From positions 62,001 to 126,000 of the forward strand of contig NZ_LQIV01000003.1 of assembly GCF_001500125.1 (NCBI RefSeq): DNA of 64,000 nucleotides, in the 5' to 3' direction. The DNA comes from Mycobacterium sp. IS-1742. GTDB taxonomy: Bacteria; Actinomycetota; Actinomycetes; Mycobacteriales; Mycobacteriaceae. Positions 10,272-19,000 of the stretch are shown piece by piece (the first letter of the stretch is position 1; each line of letters begins with the position of its first letter). A model generated the notes under the pieces. It searched no databases. It was not told the DNA's origin and saw only the letters and a program-made list of their open reading frames with translations. The translations under genes were made by a program, and so were the position numbers.

Positions 10272-11888
10272 ATGGCGGCTGGGCGGCTCGACGCGACCGT
10301 GCTGCGCGACTGGGCCCGTGCCGCGGTCGAGGACCTGGTGTCGCACACCGACGAGATCAACGGGCTCAACGTCTTCCCGGTTCCCGACGCCGACACCGGC
10401 ACCAACATGCTGTTCACCATGCGTTCGGCCTGGTCCGAGGCTCGAAGCTGCGCCGGCGACGTCGCCGAGGTGGCGGCCGCACTCGCGGCGGGGGCGTTGC
10501 ACGGCGCCCGCGGCAACTCGGGGGTGATCCTCTCGCAGATTTTGCGCGGTGTCGCCGAGGTCGCCGCCGACGCCGCGGCCCGCCGGGGCGGGACGCTGCC
10601 GGAGATCGACGGTGCGCTGTTCGCCTCGGCCCTGCGGCACGGCGTCGACCTCGTCGAAGCCGCACTGGACACCAGGCCGGGCACCATCGTGTCGGTCCTC
10701 GCGGCGGCGGCCGAGGCGGCCGGCGCCACGGCGTCCGCGCTGCCCGGCGCCGTCGCCGCCGCCGCCGACGCCGCGGCGGTCGCGCTCGACGCGACCCCCG
10801 GGCAGCTGGACGTCCTCGCCGACGCCGGTGTCGTCGACGCGGGTGGTCGTGGGCTGCTCGTGCTGCTCGACGCCCTGGCCCGCGCCCTCACCGGCCGTGC
10901 CCCGCGGCGCCAGGCCTACCAGCCGGCGGCGCACCCGGCTCCCGGCGCCGCGAGCGCCGCCCCGCAGTTCGAGGTCATGTACCTCCTCGGCGGATGCGGG
11001 TCCGACGGGGTGGAGGTGCTGCGCCGCCGGCTCGAAGGTCTCGGTGACTCCGTCGTGATCGCGGCGGCCGGGGGTTCGGGCAACCCCGGGCAGTACTCGG
11101 TGCACGTCCATTCCGACGATGCCGGAGCCGCGGTCGAGGCCGGTCTGGCCGTCGGCGTCCCCAGCCGCATCCAGATCACCGCCCTGGCCGGCGCGACCAC
11201 CGCCCACCCGCAGGGCACCTGGAGCCGCGAACGCGCCGTGCTCGCCGTCGTCGACGGATCGGGCGCGGCCGAGTTGTTCGCCGGCGAGGGCGCGCATGTC
11301 CTGCGGCCCGAACCCGATGCCCAGGTCACCGCCAAGCAATTGCTGCGCGGCCTCGTCGACACCGGGGCCGGGCAGGTCATGGTGCTGCCGAACGGCTACG
11401 TGGCCGCCGAGGAACTCGTCGCGGGGTGCACCGCCGCGATGGGCTGGGGCATCGACGTCGTGCCGGTACCGGCCGGGTCCATGGTGCAGGGGCTGGCGGC
11501 GCTGGCCGTCCACGACCCCGCACGTCAGGCCGTCGACGACGGATACACCATGGCCCGCGCCGGCGCGGCCGCCCGGCACGGCGCCGTCCGGGTCGCCACG
11601 GAGGAGGCGCTCACCTGGGCGGGCGCCTGCAACCCGGGTGACGGCCTGGGCATCTCCGGTGACGAGGTGCTCATCGTCGGCCCGGATGTGACCGCGGCGG
11701 CCGCCGGGCTGATCGACCTGCTGCTCCTGGCAGGCGGCGAACTGATCACGGTGCTCACCGGCGAGGGGGTCGACGGCGCGGTGGGCGACGCGCTGCGCGC
11801 GCACGTGCACCGAAACCATTACGGCGCCGAACTGATCACCTACCACACCGGCCACCGAGGCGATGCGCTGCTGATCGGAGTCGAGTGA
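10272..11888 (+). CDS. DAK1/DegV-like kinase, FakA-type (DhaL + DAK2 domains)
   Basis: Probable fatty-acid kinase subunit of the FakA type, which phosphorylates fatty acids held by a DegV-type FakB partner. The protein has 538 residues. The DhaL domain covers about 1-200, with the metal/ADP-binding motif NVFPVPDADTGTNM (Asp39, Asp41, Asn45) and GARGNSGVILSQ. A C-terminal part (about 230-538) includes VMYLLGGCGSDGVEVLRRRL and YSVHVHSDDAGAAVEAGL. ATG at 10272 follows AGGAGGTGAG. It is immediately followed by recG (1-bp gap). In M. tuberculosis the region is annotated as two pieces (Rv2975c and Rv2974c); here it is one intact frame. No DegV gene is nearby. Confidence 0.85.
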   Translation: MAAGRLDATVLRDWARAAVEDLVSHTDEINGLNVFPVPDADTGTNMLFTMRSAWSEARSCAGDVAEVAAALAAGALHGARGNSGVILSQILRGVAEVAADAAARRGGTLPEIDGALFASALRHGVDLVEAALDTRPGTIVSVLAAAAEAAGATASALPGAVAAAADAAAVALDATPGQLDVLADAGVVDAGGRGLLVLLDALARALTGRAPRRQAYQPAAHPAPGAASAAPQFEVMYLLGGCGSDGVEVLRRRLEGLGDSVVIAAAGGSGNPGQYSVHVHSDDAGAAVEAGLAVGVPSRIQITALAGATTAHPQGTWSRERAVLAVVDGSGAAELFAGEGAHVLRPEPDAQVTAKQLLRGLVDTGAGQVMVLPNGYVAAEELVAGCTAAMGWGIDVVPVPAGSMVQGLAALAVHDPARQAVDDGYTMARAGAAARHGAVRVATEEALTWAGACNPGDGLGISGDEVLIVGPDVTAAAAGLIDLLLLAGGELITVLTGEGVDGAVGDALRAHVHRNHYGAELITYHTGHRGDALLIGVE

Positions 11889-11889
11889 C

Positions 11890-14115
11890 ATGGTCGCGCT
11901 GACCGACCGGCTCGACTTCGTCATCGGCGGCAAGTCCGCGGCGGCGCTGGAGGAGCACTTCGGCATCCGCACCGTCAACGATCTGCTGCGCCACTACCCG
12001 CGCAAGTACAGCGACGGGATGAGCGTGCGCGGCGAGGGGGAGACGCTCGACCTGGAGGAGGGCGAGCACGTCACCTTCGTCGACGTCATCACCAAAGCCG
12101 AACCCGGACAGATGAAGCCGCTGCCGGGCAAGCGGCCCCGGAAATACCTGCGGGTCACCCTCGGCAGTCGCAAACCCGTGGTGACCGCGACGTTCTTCAA
12201 CGCCGACTGGATGATCAACAAACTGCCCGTCGGCACCCGGCTGATGATCTCCGGTGAGGTGAAGTACTTCCGAAACACCCTGCAGCTGACGCATCCGGCG
12301 TTCCTGGTCCTCGAATCTCCCGTGGGCACGACGATCGGCACCAAATCCCTCAAGACCATCGCGGCGTCCTCGGGCGCGACCGGCGACGACCTGCTCGCCG
12401 CGTTCGAACGGGACTTCTTCCCGATCTACCCGGCCAGCGCCAAGGTGCAGAGCTGGGACATCTACGCCTGTGTGCGGCAGGTCCTCGACGTGTTGGACCC
12501 GGTGCCCGAGCCCCTGCCGGAAACCGTTGTGCGCGATCGGGATCTGATCGCCGAGGACGCTGCGCTGCGCGCGATCCACCTCGCCGAGAACGAACTCGAG
12601 CGGGACCGCGCCCGGGACCGGTTGACGTTCGACGAGGCCGTCGGCCTGCAGTGGGGGCTGGTGTCGCGGCGTTACGGGGAACTGACCGAGGCGGGCCCGC
12701 CGGCGCCCCCGCGGGAGAACGGTCTGGTCGCCGGGATGCGGGAGCGCCTGCCCTTCGAGCTCACCGACGGCCAGCGCGAGGTGCTCGCCGTGCTGGCGAC
12801 GGAACTGGCCGGGACCCGCCCGATGAACCGCATGCTGCAGGGCGAGGTGGGGTCGGGCAAGACGGTCATCGCCGTGCTGGCCATGTTGCAGATGGTCGAC
12901 GCCGGTTATCAGTGCGCCATGCTGGCGCCCACCGAAGTGCTTGCCGCCCAACATGACCGCTCGATCCGCCAGACCCTCGGCCCGCTGGGGATGGCCGGTC
13001 AGCTCGGCGGGGCGGAGTCGGCGACCCGCCTCGCGCTGCTGACCGGGTCGATGACCCCGCAGCAGAAGCGGCAGGTGCGTGACGAGGTGGCCACCGGTCA
13101 GGCCGGAATCGTCATCGGCACGCACGCGCTGCTGCAGGATTCCGTCGAATTCGACAACCTGGGCATGGTCGTGGTCGACGAACAACACCGGTTCGGTGTC
13201 GAACAGCGGGACCGGTTGCGCGCCAAGGCTCGTGGAGGCATCACCCCGCACCTGCTGGTGATGACCGCGACCCCGATACCGCGCACGGTGGCGTTGACCG
13301 TCTACGGCGACCTGGAGACCTCGACGCTGCGCGAGCTGCCCCGCGGCCGTCAGCCGATCACCAGCAACACGATCTTCGTGACCCAGCACCCGAGGTGGCT
13401 GGACCGTGCGTGGGCCCGCATCGTGGAGGAGGTCCGCGACGGCAGGCAGGCGTACGTGGTGGCGTCACGCATCGACGAGAGCGACACACCGCAGAAGGAG
13501 GAGCAGGGGCCGCCGCCGGTGACCGTCGTCGCGCTGTACGAGATCCTCAAGAGCGGTCCGCTGGCCGGCTTACGCCTCGGGCTGATGCACGGCCGGCTCT
13601 CCGGAGACGAGAAGGACGCGGTGATGACGGCCTTCCGAGCCGGTGAGATCGACGTGCTGGTGTGCACGACGGTCATCGAGGTCGGGGTGGACGTACCCAA
13701 CGCCACGGTGATGGTGGTGATGGACGCCGACCGGTTCGGCATCAGCCAGTTGCACCAACTGCGGGGCCGCATCGGCCGCGGCAGCCACCCCAGCCTGTGT
13801 CTGCTGGCCACCCGCCTGCCGGAGACCTCGAAGGCGGGCGCGCGGCTCACGGCGGTGGCAGGCACACTCGACGGATTCGCCCTCGCCGACCTCGACCTGA
13901 GGGAACGCCGAGAGGGCGACGTGCTCGGGATGCACCAGTCCGGCCGCCTGAACTCGCTGCACTTTCTGTCGCTGTCCGACCACCTCGATGTCATCCTCGC
14001 GGCGCGGGAGCTGTGCGAAACGCTCTACGAAAAGGAGCCGGACCACCGCGGAATGGCCACGCTCGCCGCGCCGTTCACCGACACCGACCGCGTCGAGTAC
14101 CTGGAGAAGTCGTGA
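11890..14115 (+). CDS. recG: ATP-dependent DNA helicase RecG
   Basis: Branch-migrating helicase that reverses stalled replication forks. The protein has 741 residues (M. tuberculosis 737). The wedge/OB domain occupies about 50-150. Walker A is GEVGSGKT (318-325), helicase motif II is DEQH in VVVDEQHRFGVEQRDR, and the C-terminal helicase part has VCTTVIEVGVDVPNA and HQLRGRIGRGSHPSLC. The RecG-specific tail has LRERREGDVLGMHQSGRL. ATG at 11890 is one base after the preceding stop. The last codons overlap the next gene by GTGA. Confidence 0.98.
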   Translation: MVALTDRLDFVIGGKSAAALEEHFGIRTVNDLLRHYPRKYSDGMSVRGEGETLDLEEGEHVTFVDVITKAEPGQMKPLPGKRPRKYLRVTLGSRKPVVTATFFNADWMINKLPVGTRLMISGEVKYFRNTLQLTHPAFLVLESPVGTTIGTKSLKTIAASSGATGDDLLAAFERDFFPIYPASAKVQSWDIYACVRQVLDVLDPVPEPLPETVVRDRDLIAEDAALRAIHLAENELERDRARDRLTFDEAVGLQWGLVSRRYGELTEAGPPAPPRENGLVAGMRERLPFELTDGQREVLAVLATELAGTRPMNRMLQGEVGSGKTVIAVLAMLQMVDAGYQCAMLAPTEVLAAQHDRSIRQTLGPLGMAGQLGGAESATRLALLTGSMTPQQKRQVRDEVATGQAGIVIGTHALLQDSVEFDNLGMVVVDEQHRFGVEQRDRLRAKARGGITPHLLVMTATPIPRTVALTVYGDLETSTLRELPRGRQPITSNTIFVTQHPRWLDRAWARIVEEVRDGRQAYVVASRIDESDTPQKEEQGPPPVTVVALYEILKSGPLAGLRLGLMHGRLSGDEKDAVMTAFRAGEIDVLVCTTVIEVGVDVPNATVMVVMDADRFGISQLHQLRGRIGRGSHPSLCLLATRLPETSKAGARLTAVAGTLDGFALADLDLRERREGDVLGMHQSGRLNSLHFLSLSDHLDVILAARELCETLYEKEPDHRGMATLAAPFTDTDRVEYLEKS

Positions 14116-14822
14116 GCCGCACGCGGACACTGTGGGTGGTGCTCGCCACGGTGCTCGCAGTGCTCGTCGCCTATCAGACCGTGTCGACGACGGCGGAGCG
14201 CTCAGCGCAGTTCGTCGCCGACGCCGACGTGCCCACCGTCGCACCGGGGGCTGACGTCCTCGCCGGTGTGGCGACGGTGCCGGCGCGCATCCGCGGCCAC
14301 GACTACCGGCGGGCCGCGTTCGGTGACGCGTGGACCGACGACAACAGTGCGCCGGGCGGCCGCAACGGCTGCGACACCCGCAACGACATCCTCGACCGCG
14401 ATCTCGTGGACAAGACCTACGTCTCGATCAGCCGATGCCCCACGGCCGTGGCCACGGGAGTCCTGCACGATCCCTACACCAACGTCGTCATCTCGTTCAC
14501 CCGCGGCAACCAGACCGGTGCGGCCGTGCAGATCGAGCACATCGTCCCGCTGGCCTACGCGTGGGACCAGGGTGCACGCAACTGGACCGACGAGATGCGG
14601 GTGCGGTTCGCCAACGACCCGGCCAATCTCCTTGCGGTGCAAGGGCAGGCGAACCAGGACAAGGGTGACCAGGAACCGGCGCGCTGGATGCCGCCCAATG
14701 CGGCGTTCCACTGCCAGTACGCGATGCAGTTCATCGCGGTGCTGCGCGGCTACGGGTTACCGGTCGACGCGCCCTCGGTGCCCGCGCTGCGGCAGGCCGC
14801 CGAGACCTGTCCGAAAGGCTGA
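14112..14822 (+). CDS. Exported HNH-type (DUF1524-like) nuclease
   Basis: Likely secreted or membrane-anchored nuclease, 236 residues, orthologue of Rv2972c. An N-terminal hydrophobic segment (about residues 5-22) precedes an Ala-rich linker. The catalytic region has NGCDTRNDILDRDL, then AVQIEHIVPLAYAWDQG (the His of the HNH/beta-beta-alpha-metal motif) and FANDPANLLAVQGQANQDKGD with conserved Asn. GTG at 14112 overlaps the recG stop by 4 nt, so translation is probably coupled. Its substrate is unknown. Confidence 0.82.
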   Translation: MSRTRTLWVVLATVLAVLVAYQTVSTTAERSAQFVADADVPTVAPGADVLAGVATVPARIRGHDYRRAAFGDAWTDDNSAPGGRNGCDTRNDILDRDLVDKTYVSISRCPTAVATGVLHDPYTNVVISFTRGNQTGAAVQIEHIVPLAYAWDQGARNWTDEMRVRFANDPANLLAVQGQANQDKGDQEPARWMPPNAAFHCQYAMQFIAVLRGYGLPVDAPSVPALRQAAETCPKG

Positions 14823-14833
14823 GCGGCTCAACG

Positions 14834-16048
14834 TCAGACAACCGCGGGCATACTGTCCCACCCGCGCACCGTCGAGGTCCGCGACCGCCGCGCGGCTGAC
14901 ATGTCGATGTCCCACTCCGGCCAGCGCGCGAGGACCTCCTCCAGTGCCACCCTGCCCTCCAGGCGGGCCAGCGGCGCGCCGACGCAGAAATGCGCGCCGC
15001 GGCCGAAGGTCAGGTGACCACCGGGTTTTCGGTGGATGTCGAACCGGTCGGGGTCGTCGAAGTGGCGTTCGTCGCGGTTGGCCGAGGCGAGCATCACCAG
15101 CAGGGGGCTGTGTGCGGGCACGACCTGTCCGCAGAAGGTGACGTTGTCGGTGGTGACGTAGCGGGCGACGTGTGGCCCTGGTGGCTCGTAGCGCAGCAAT
15201 TCCTCGATCGCCGACGGGATCAGCGCGGGGTCTCGTGCCAATTCCTTGCGCTGGTCGGGATGTTCGGCCAGCACCTTGCCCATCCAGCCGAACAGCCGAC
15301 CGGTGGTCTCCACGCCCGCGCCGGCGACGACGGCGAGGAACACGGTGAGCTCCTGCTTCGTCAGCTTGCGGACCGTCCCGGTCTCGTCCTCGAACTCCAC
15401 GTTGAGCAGCTCGGTGATCAGGTCGTCGGACGGGTTGCTCTCCCGCCATTCGACGTACTCGCCGAACATGTCACCGGTGAAGTAGCGGTTCTTGTCGATG
15501 TCCATCGGTTTTCCGGCTTCGTTGCGCAGCACCTGGTTGGCGTGCGCGCGCACCGCGGGCTGTTCGGCGTCGGGTATCCCGGCGAGCATCCCGATGGTGC
15601 GCATCGGGAGTTCCGCGCCGAGATCGGCGACGAAGTCGAAGCGGTCGCCCCCGACGAGCGGATCGAGGCAGGCGACGCAGAAGGCGCGGATCTTGTCCTC
15701 GATCGCGCGCATCTTCTTGGGAGTGAACGCCCGCGACACGATGGCCCGGTGGATGGTGTGCAACGGTGGGTCCTCGTTGATGAAGATGCCCGGCGGCATG
15801 ACCGGATCGGTCATGACGACCTCGAGGATGTCGCCCTTGGCCGAACTGAGCCGTGCGGTGTCCTTCAGCGCCGCGTCGACGTCCGCGTACCGGCTCACTC
15901 CCCAGAACCCGTGCCGTTCGTTGTGGTAGACCGGGCACTCGTCGCGCAGCCGCCGGTAGGTCGGATAGGGGTCGAGGTCTATGTCGAAATCCCAAGGGTC
16001 GTAGTACAGCTCGGTCAACGTCGGCTCCTCGGCGGCGGTTCGGAACAC
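14834..16048 (-). CDS. Cytochrome P450
   Basis: Haem monooxygenase of 404 residues. The haem ligand is Cys355 in FGRGAHFCVGAPLAR, the I-helix oxygen motif AGAGVETT has Glu247, and the K-helix ExxR is in AIEELLRYEPP. Substrate and CYP family cannot be read reliably. The ATG 39 nt upstream would put a palindromic operator inside the gene, so the GTG at 16048 (VFRTAAEEP) is preferred; no Shine-Dalgarno is visible and a TACGGT -10 lies in the palindrome. No ferredoxin gene is adjacent. It converges on the HNH nuclease gene, 11 bp away. The gene is an insertion relative to M. tuberculosis Rv2972c-Rv2971. Confidence 0.93.
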   Translation of the reverse strand: MFRTAAEEPTLTELYYDPWDFDIDLDPYPTYRRLRDECPVYHNERHGFWGVSRYADVDAALKDTARLSSAKGDILEVVMTDPVMPPGIFINEDPPLHTIHRAIVSRAFTPKKMRAIEDKIRAFCVACLDPLVGGDRFDFVADLGAELPMRTIGMLAGIPDAEQPAVRAHANQVLRNEAGKPMDIDKNRYFTGDMFGEYVEWRESNPSDDLITELLNVEFEDETGTVRKLTKQELTVFLAVVAGAGVETTGRLFGWMGKVLAEHPDQRKELARDPALIPSAIEELLRYEPPGPHVARYVTTDNVTFCGQVVPAHSPLLVMLASANRDERHFDDPDRFDIHRKPGGHLTFGRGAHFCVGAPLARLEGRVALEEVLARWPEWDIDMSAARRSRTSTVRGWDSMPAVV

Positions 16049-16053
16049 CTTTG

Positions 16054-16069
16054 CTGTACGACCGTACAG
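16054..16069 (-). promoter_or_regulatory. Palindromic operator of the P450 gene
   Basis: CTGTACG-AC-CGTACAG is a perfect inverted repeat with 7-bp arms and a 2-bp centre, 5 bp from the P450 start codon. On the minus strand it contains TACGGT, a plausible -10 hexamer, so a bound protein would block the polymerase. The shape suits a TetR-type repressor, but no regulator gene is adjacent. Confidence 0.6.
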
Positions 16070-16092
16070 GAGCGCGCCGGTGCACACAACGA

Positions 16093-16122
16093 CAACGGCC
16101 GGCGCGAGTGCGCCGGCCGTTG
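16093..16122. terminator. Intrinsic terminator-like hairpin
   Basis: A perfect 13-bp stem with a 4-nt loop (GAGT): left arm CAACGGCCGGCGC, right arm its exact complement. It lies 29 bp past the stop of the first aldo/keto reductase and upstream of the P450, where it would end the minus-strand reductase transcript. There is no T tract, as is common in mycobacterial terminators. Confidence 0.75.
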
Positions 16123-16150
16123 GGTTGGACTCTGTGCGGTACGGGTGACC

Positions 16151-17002
16151 CTAGGGGCCGGTATAGGTCTCCGGGTCGGGGCGGAAGCGGGTGCCCTCGT
16201 CGAGGCCGTCGAGGGCCGCCATCTCGTCGTCGGTCAGCTCGAAATCGAACACCTCGAGGTTGGACTTGACGCGCTCCGGGTCAGCCGAGCGTGAGATCAC
16301 CACGTTGCCCAGCTGAATGCTCCAGCGCAGCAGGACCTGCGCGGGCGTGCGATCGTGGGCCCCGGCGATACCGGTCACGGTCGCGTGGTCGAGCAGCCGG
16401 CCGACGCCCAGCGGGCCGTACGCCTCGGTCACGATGCCGTAGCCGGCGTTGACCTCGCGCAGCTCGGCCTGGTTGAGCAGCGGGTGCAGCTCGATCTGGT
16501 TGATGGCGGGGGTGAAGAACGACAGGTCGATGATGTTCGACAGGTGCTCGGCGTTGAAGTTGCAGACCCCGATGGACCGGGTGACGCCGTCCTGCTTGAG
16601 CTTCATCAGACCGCCCCAGCTGTCGACGTACTTGCCGTGGTCACCGGCGGGCCAGTGGATGAGGTAGAGGTCCACGTAGTCGAGACCGAGGCGCTCGAGG
16701 CTCGCGCGCGCGGCGTCCTGTGAACTTCCGAAGCCCTGGTCGGCGACCGCCAGTTTGGTGGTCACGAAGATCTCCTCGCGCGGGATGCCCGAGGCCTTGA
16801 CCGCGCGCCCCACCGCGGCCTCGTTGCCGTACACCGCGGCCGTGTCGATCAGCCGGTAGCCCGCTTCGAGCGCGGCGGCCACCGACCGCTCGGCCTCCGC
16901 CTCGGAGAGCTCACCGACGCCGAGCCCGACGGCCGGGATCGAGTGTCCGTCGTTGAGGGAGACGGAGGGGATGCCGGCTGCCTCACCGCGCGTTGACGTC
17001 AT
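16151..17002 (-). CDS. Aldo/keto reductase (AKR5-type)
   Basis: NADPH-dependent reductase of 283 residues. The catalytic tetrad is complete: Asp53 and Tyr58 in [12 protein letters not shown], Lys83 in TTKLAVAD and His116 in LIHWPAGD. The cofactor end has [20 protein letters not shown]. It is closely related to the next gene upstream (276 residues) and to M. tuberculosis Rv2971, so one of the pair is likely an old duplicate. The ATG ([10 protein letters not shown]) follows that gene by 5 bp, which suggests one transcript. Physiological substrate unknown; methylglyoxal and other aldehydes are common in this family. Confidence 0.92.
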   Translation of the reverse strand: MTSTRGEAAGIPSVSLNDGHSIPAVGLGVGELSEAEAERSVAAALEAGYRLIDTAAVYGNEAAVGRAVKASGIPREEIFVTTKLAVADQGFGSSQDAARASLERLGLDYVDLYLIHWPAGDHGKYVDSWGGLMKLKQDGVTRSIGVCNFNAEHLSNIIDLSFFTPAINQIELHPLLNQAELREVNAGYGIVTEAYGPLGVGRLLDHATVTGIAGAHDRTPAQVLLRWSIQLGNVVISRSADPERVKSNLEVFDFELTDDEMAALDGLDEGTRFRPDPETYTGP

Positions 17003-17007
17003 GTCAC

Positions 17008-17838
17008 CTATCCTGCGAAGTTGAAGGTTCTGGGGTCGGGTCCCAGGCGGGAGCCGTCCTCGAGAGACGAGATGGACGCCATGTCCTGCTCGCTCAACTC
17101 GAAGTCGAACACGTCGAAGTTGCTCTCGATCCGTTGTGGGTTCACCGACTTGGGGATGACGATATTACCGAGTTGTATATGCCACCTAATCAGCGCCTGT
17201 GCTGCGGTTTTCCCGTGTGACTCGGCGACGGCGGTCACCGTGGGGTGCGTCAACAGCGATCCCTGGCCCAGGGGGCTCCACGCCTCTGTCGCGATCCCCA
17301 ACTGCGCGTGCATCTCTCGCAGATCCCGCTGGGGCAGCAGCGGGTGCAACTCGATCTGGTTGACCGCGGGCACGATGCCCGTCGCATCGACCAGGACGCG
17401 CAGATGTTCGGGTTCGAAGTTGCTCACCCCGATGGATCGGATGCGACCGTCCTCACGGAGCCGGGCGAAGGCCGTGAAGGTCTCGACGAACAGGTTCCTC
17501 TCCGGCACCGGCCAGTGGATGAGGTACAGGTCCAGGTAGTCGACACCGAGGCGATCCGCGCTCGCGTCGAACGCGCTCAGCGTCGCGTCGTAGCCCTGCT
17601 CCGAGTTCCACAGCTTGGTGACCAGATACACCTGCGTCCGATCCAGGCCGGACTGCGCGATCGCCCTGCCCGTTTGTTTCTCGTTGCCGTACGCTGCGGC
17701 CGTATCGACGTGTCGATAGCCGGCGGCCAGCGCCGCCGCCACCGCGCGTTCGGTGTCCTCGGGCGGCGTCTGCCAGACCCCCAGGCCGACCTGAGGTATC
17801 GAATTGCCGTCGTTCAACCTGATCAGAGGAGTACCCAT
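17008..17838 (-). CDS. Aldo/keto reductase, second copy
   Basis: NADPH-dependent reductase of 276 residues. The tetrad is Asp45 and Tyr50 ([11 protein letters not shown]), Lys75 ([12 protein letters not shown]) and His108 (LIHWPVPE). The C-terminal cofactor segment is [20 protein letters not shown]. The start [20 protein letters not shown] matches the normal family N terminus. Its ATG overlaps the ATG of the divergent lipN gene (shared CATG), and no strong ribosome binding site precedes it. It forms a tandem pair with the preceding reductase. Which of the two is the Rv2971 orthologue is not settled by the motifs. Confidence 0.9.
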   Translation of the reverse strand: MGTPLIRLNDGNSIPQVGLGVWQTPPEDTERAVAAALAAGYRHVDTAAAYGNEKQTGRAIAQSGLDRTQVYLVTKLWNSEQGYDATLSAFDASADRLGVDYLDLYLIHWPVPERNLFVETFTAFARLREDGRIRSIGVSNFEPEHLRVLVDATGIVPAVNQIELHPLLPQRDLREMHAQLGIATEAWSPLGQGSLLTHPTVTAVAESHGKTAAQALIRWHIQLGNIVIPKSVNPQRIESNFDVFDFELSEQDMASISSLEDGSRLGPDPRTFNFAG

Positions 17839-18976
17839 GCCGCCGAGTCTGCCAGCCACCGCACCGCCCGTCGGACCGACCGTCGAGGACGGCGACCCGG
17901 CACCGCGGGGCAGGAGCCGGACTCGCGACGCCGTCCTCAACGCGGCGACCCGGGTGACACTGCGGGCCCTTCCGCTGCTGCCCGAACCCGTCAAGCGGGC
18001 CCTGCTGGGCTTCCGCTCGGTCGCCGTGGACGGCAACACCCTCGACACCACGCTGCAGTTGCTCCTGGCCGCCCAACGCGCCGCGGGCATCAACGGCCTG
18101 GTCGCCAGCGACGACGTCGCCGTCTCGCGGCGCCAGCTGCGCATCACCGCCGCGATGTTCGCCGCCGGCATCGTCTCCGACGTGACGGAGCTGACCGTTC
18201 CCGGCCCGGCCGGGCCCATCCCGGCGCGCCTGTACCGCCCGACGAGCGCGGACCCCGAACCCGCGCTGCTGGTCTTCTACCACGGCGGCGGCTTCGTGAT
18301 CGGGGACCTCGACACCCACGACGACCTGTGCAGGCTGATCTGCCGGGACGCCGGGATCCCCGTGCTCTCGGTGGACTACCGGCTGGCGCCCGAGCACAAG
18401 GCGCCCGCCGCCGCCGACGACGCCTACGCGGCGTTCCGCTGGGCGACCGAGCACGCCGACGAACTCGGTGTCGACGCCGACCGCATCGCCGTGGGCGGCG
18501 ACAGCGCGGGTGGGAACCTCGCCGCCGTCGTCTCCCAGCGGGCCCGCAACGACGGTGCGCGGCTGCCCGCGCTGCAGCTGCTCATCTACCCCGTCGTCGA
18601 CGTGTGCAGCGAGACCCGCTCCAAGACGCTGTTCGCCGACGGCTACTTCCTCACCGCCCGCCACATGGACTGGTTCATGGACCTCTACCTCGAGGGCGCG
18701 CCGGTCGACCGCACGCACCCCGAGGTGTCGCCGCTGCTGGCCGACGACCTGTCGGGGCTGCCGCCTGCGCTCGTGTTCACCGGCGGCTTCGACCCGCTGC
18801 GTGACGAGGGCAACCGCTACGCCGAGGCGTTGCGGGCCGCGGGCGTGGCCGTCGACCTGCGTCAGGAGGGCTCGCTGATCCACGCATTCGCCAATTTCTT
18901 CCCGCTCGGGGGCGCCAGCGCCACCGCCACCGCGGCGATGATCTCGGCGCTGCGCGCCCACCTCAGCCGGGGCTAG
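17837..18976 (+). CDS. lipN: Hormone-sensitive-lipase family esterase LipN
   Basis: Alpha/beta-hydrolase esterase of 379 residues, active on short-chain esters in characterised relatives. The oxyanion motif HGGG is at 149-152, the nucleophile is Ser223 in GGDSAGGNLA, and the rest of the triad is Asp319 (TGGFDPLRDEG) and His349 (GSLIHAFANFF). An N-terminal cap region covers about 1-110. ATG at 17837 has GAGGAG five bases upstream; a TTG 33 nt earlier is less likely. The orthologue is Rv2970c. It is divergent from the second aldo/keto reductase. Confidence 0.92.
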   Translation: MPPSLPATAPPVGPTVEDGDPAPRGRSRTRDAVLNAATRVTLRALPLLPEPVKRALLGFRSVAVDGNTLDTTLQLLLAAQRAAGINGLVASDDVAVSRRQLRITAAMFAAGIVSDVTELTVPGPAGPIPARLYRPTSADPEPALLVFYHGGGFVIGDLDTHDDLCRLICRDAGIPVLSVDYRLAPEHKAPAAADDAYAAFRWATEHADELGVDADRIAVGGDSAGGNLAAVVSQRARNDGARLPALQLLIYPVVDVCSETRSKTLFADGYFLTARHMDWFMDLYLEGAPVDRTHPEVSPLLADDLSGLPPALVFTGGFDPLRDEGNRYAEALRAAGVAVDLRQEGSLIHAFANFFPLGGASATATAAMISALRAHLSRG

Positions 18977-18988
18977 GAAGGCCGCCGG

Positions 18989-18994
18989 TACTCT
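18989..18994 (+). promoter_or_regulatory. -10 hexamer of the DsbA-like gene (leaderless)
   Basis: TACTCT is followed by TGTCGC and the GTG at 19001, a 6-nt gap that fits leaderless transcription. Confidence 0.6.
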
Positions 18995-19000
18995 TGTCGC

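Noticed and set aside
9819..11978. 719-codon open frame antisense to the DAK gene, running into rpmB
   Set aside because: rpmB and the DAK gene both have strong motifs and ribosome binding sites; the long frame has none.
16048..16087. ATG at 16087 as P450 start
   Set aside because: It would place the perfect palindrome and its -10 inside the coding region, and the 13 added residues are not typical of P450 proteins.
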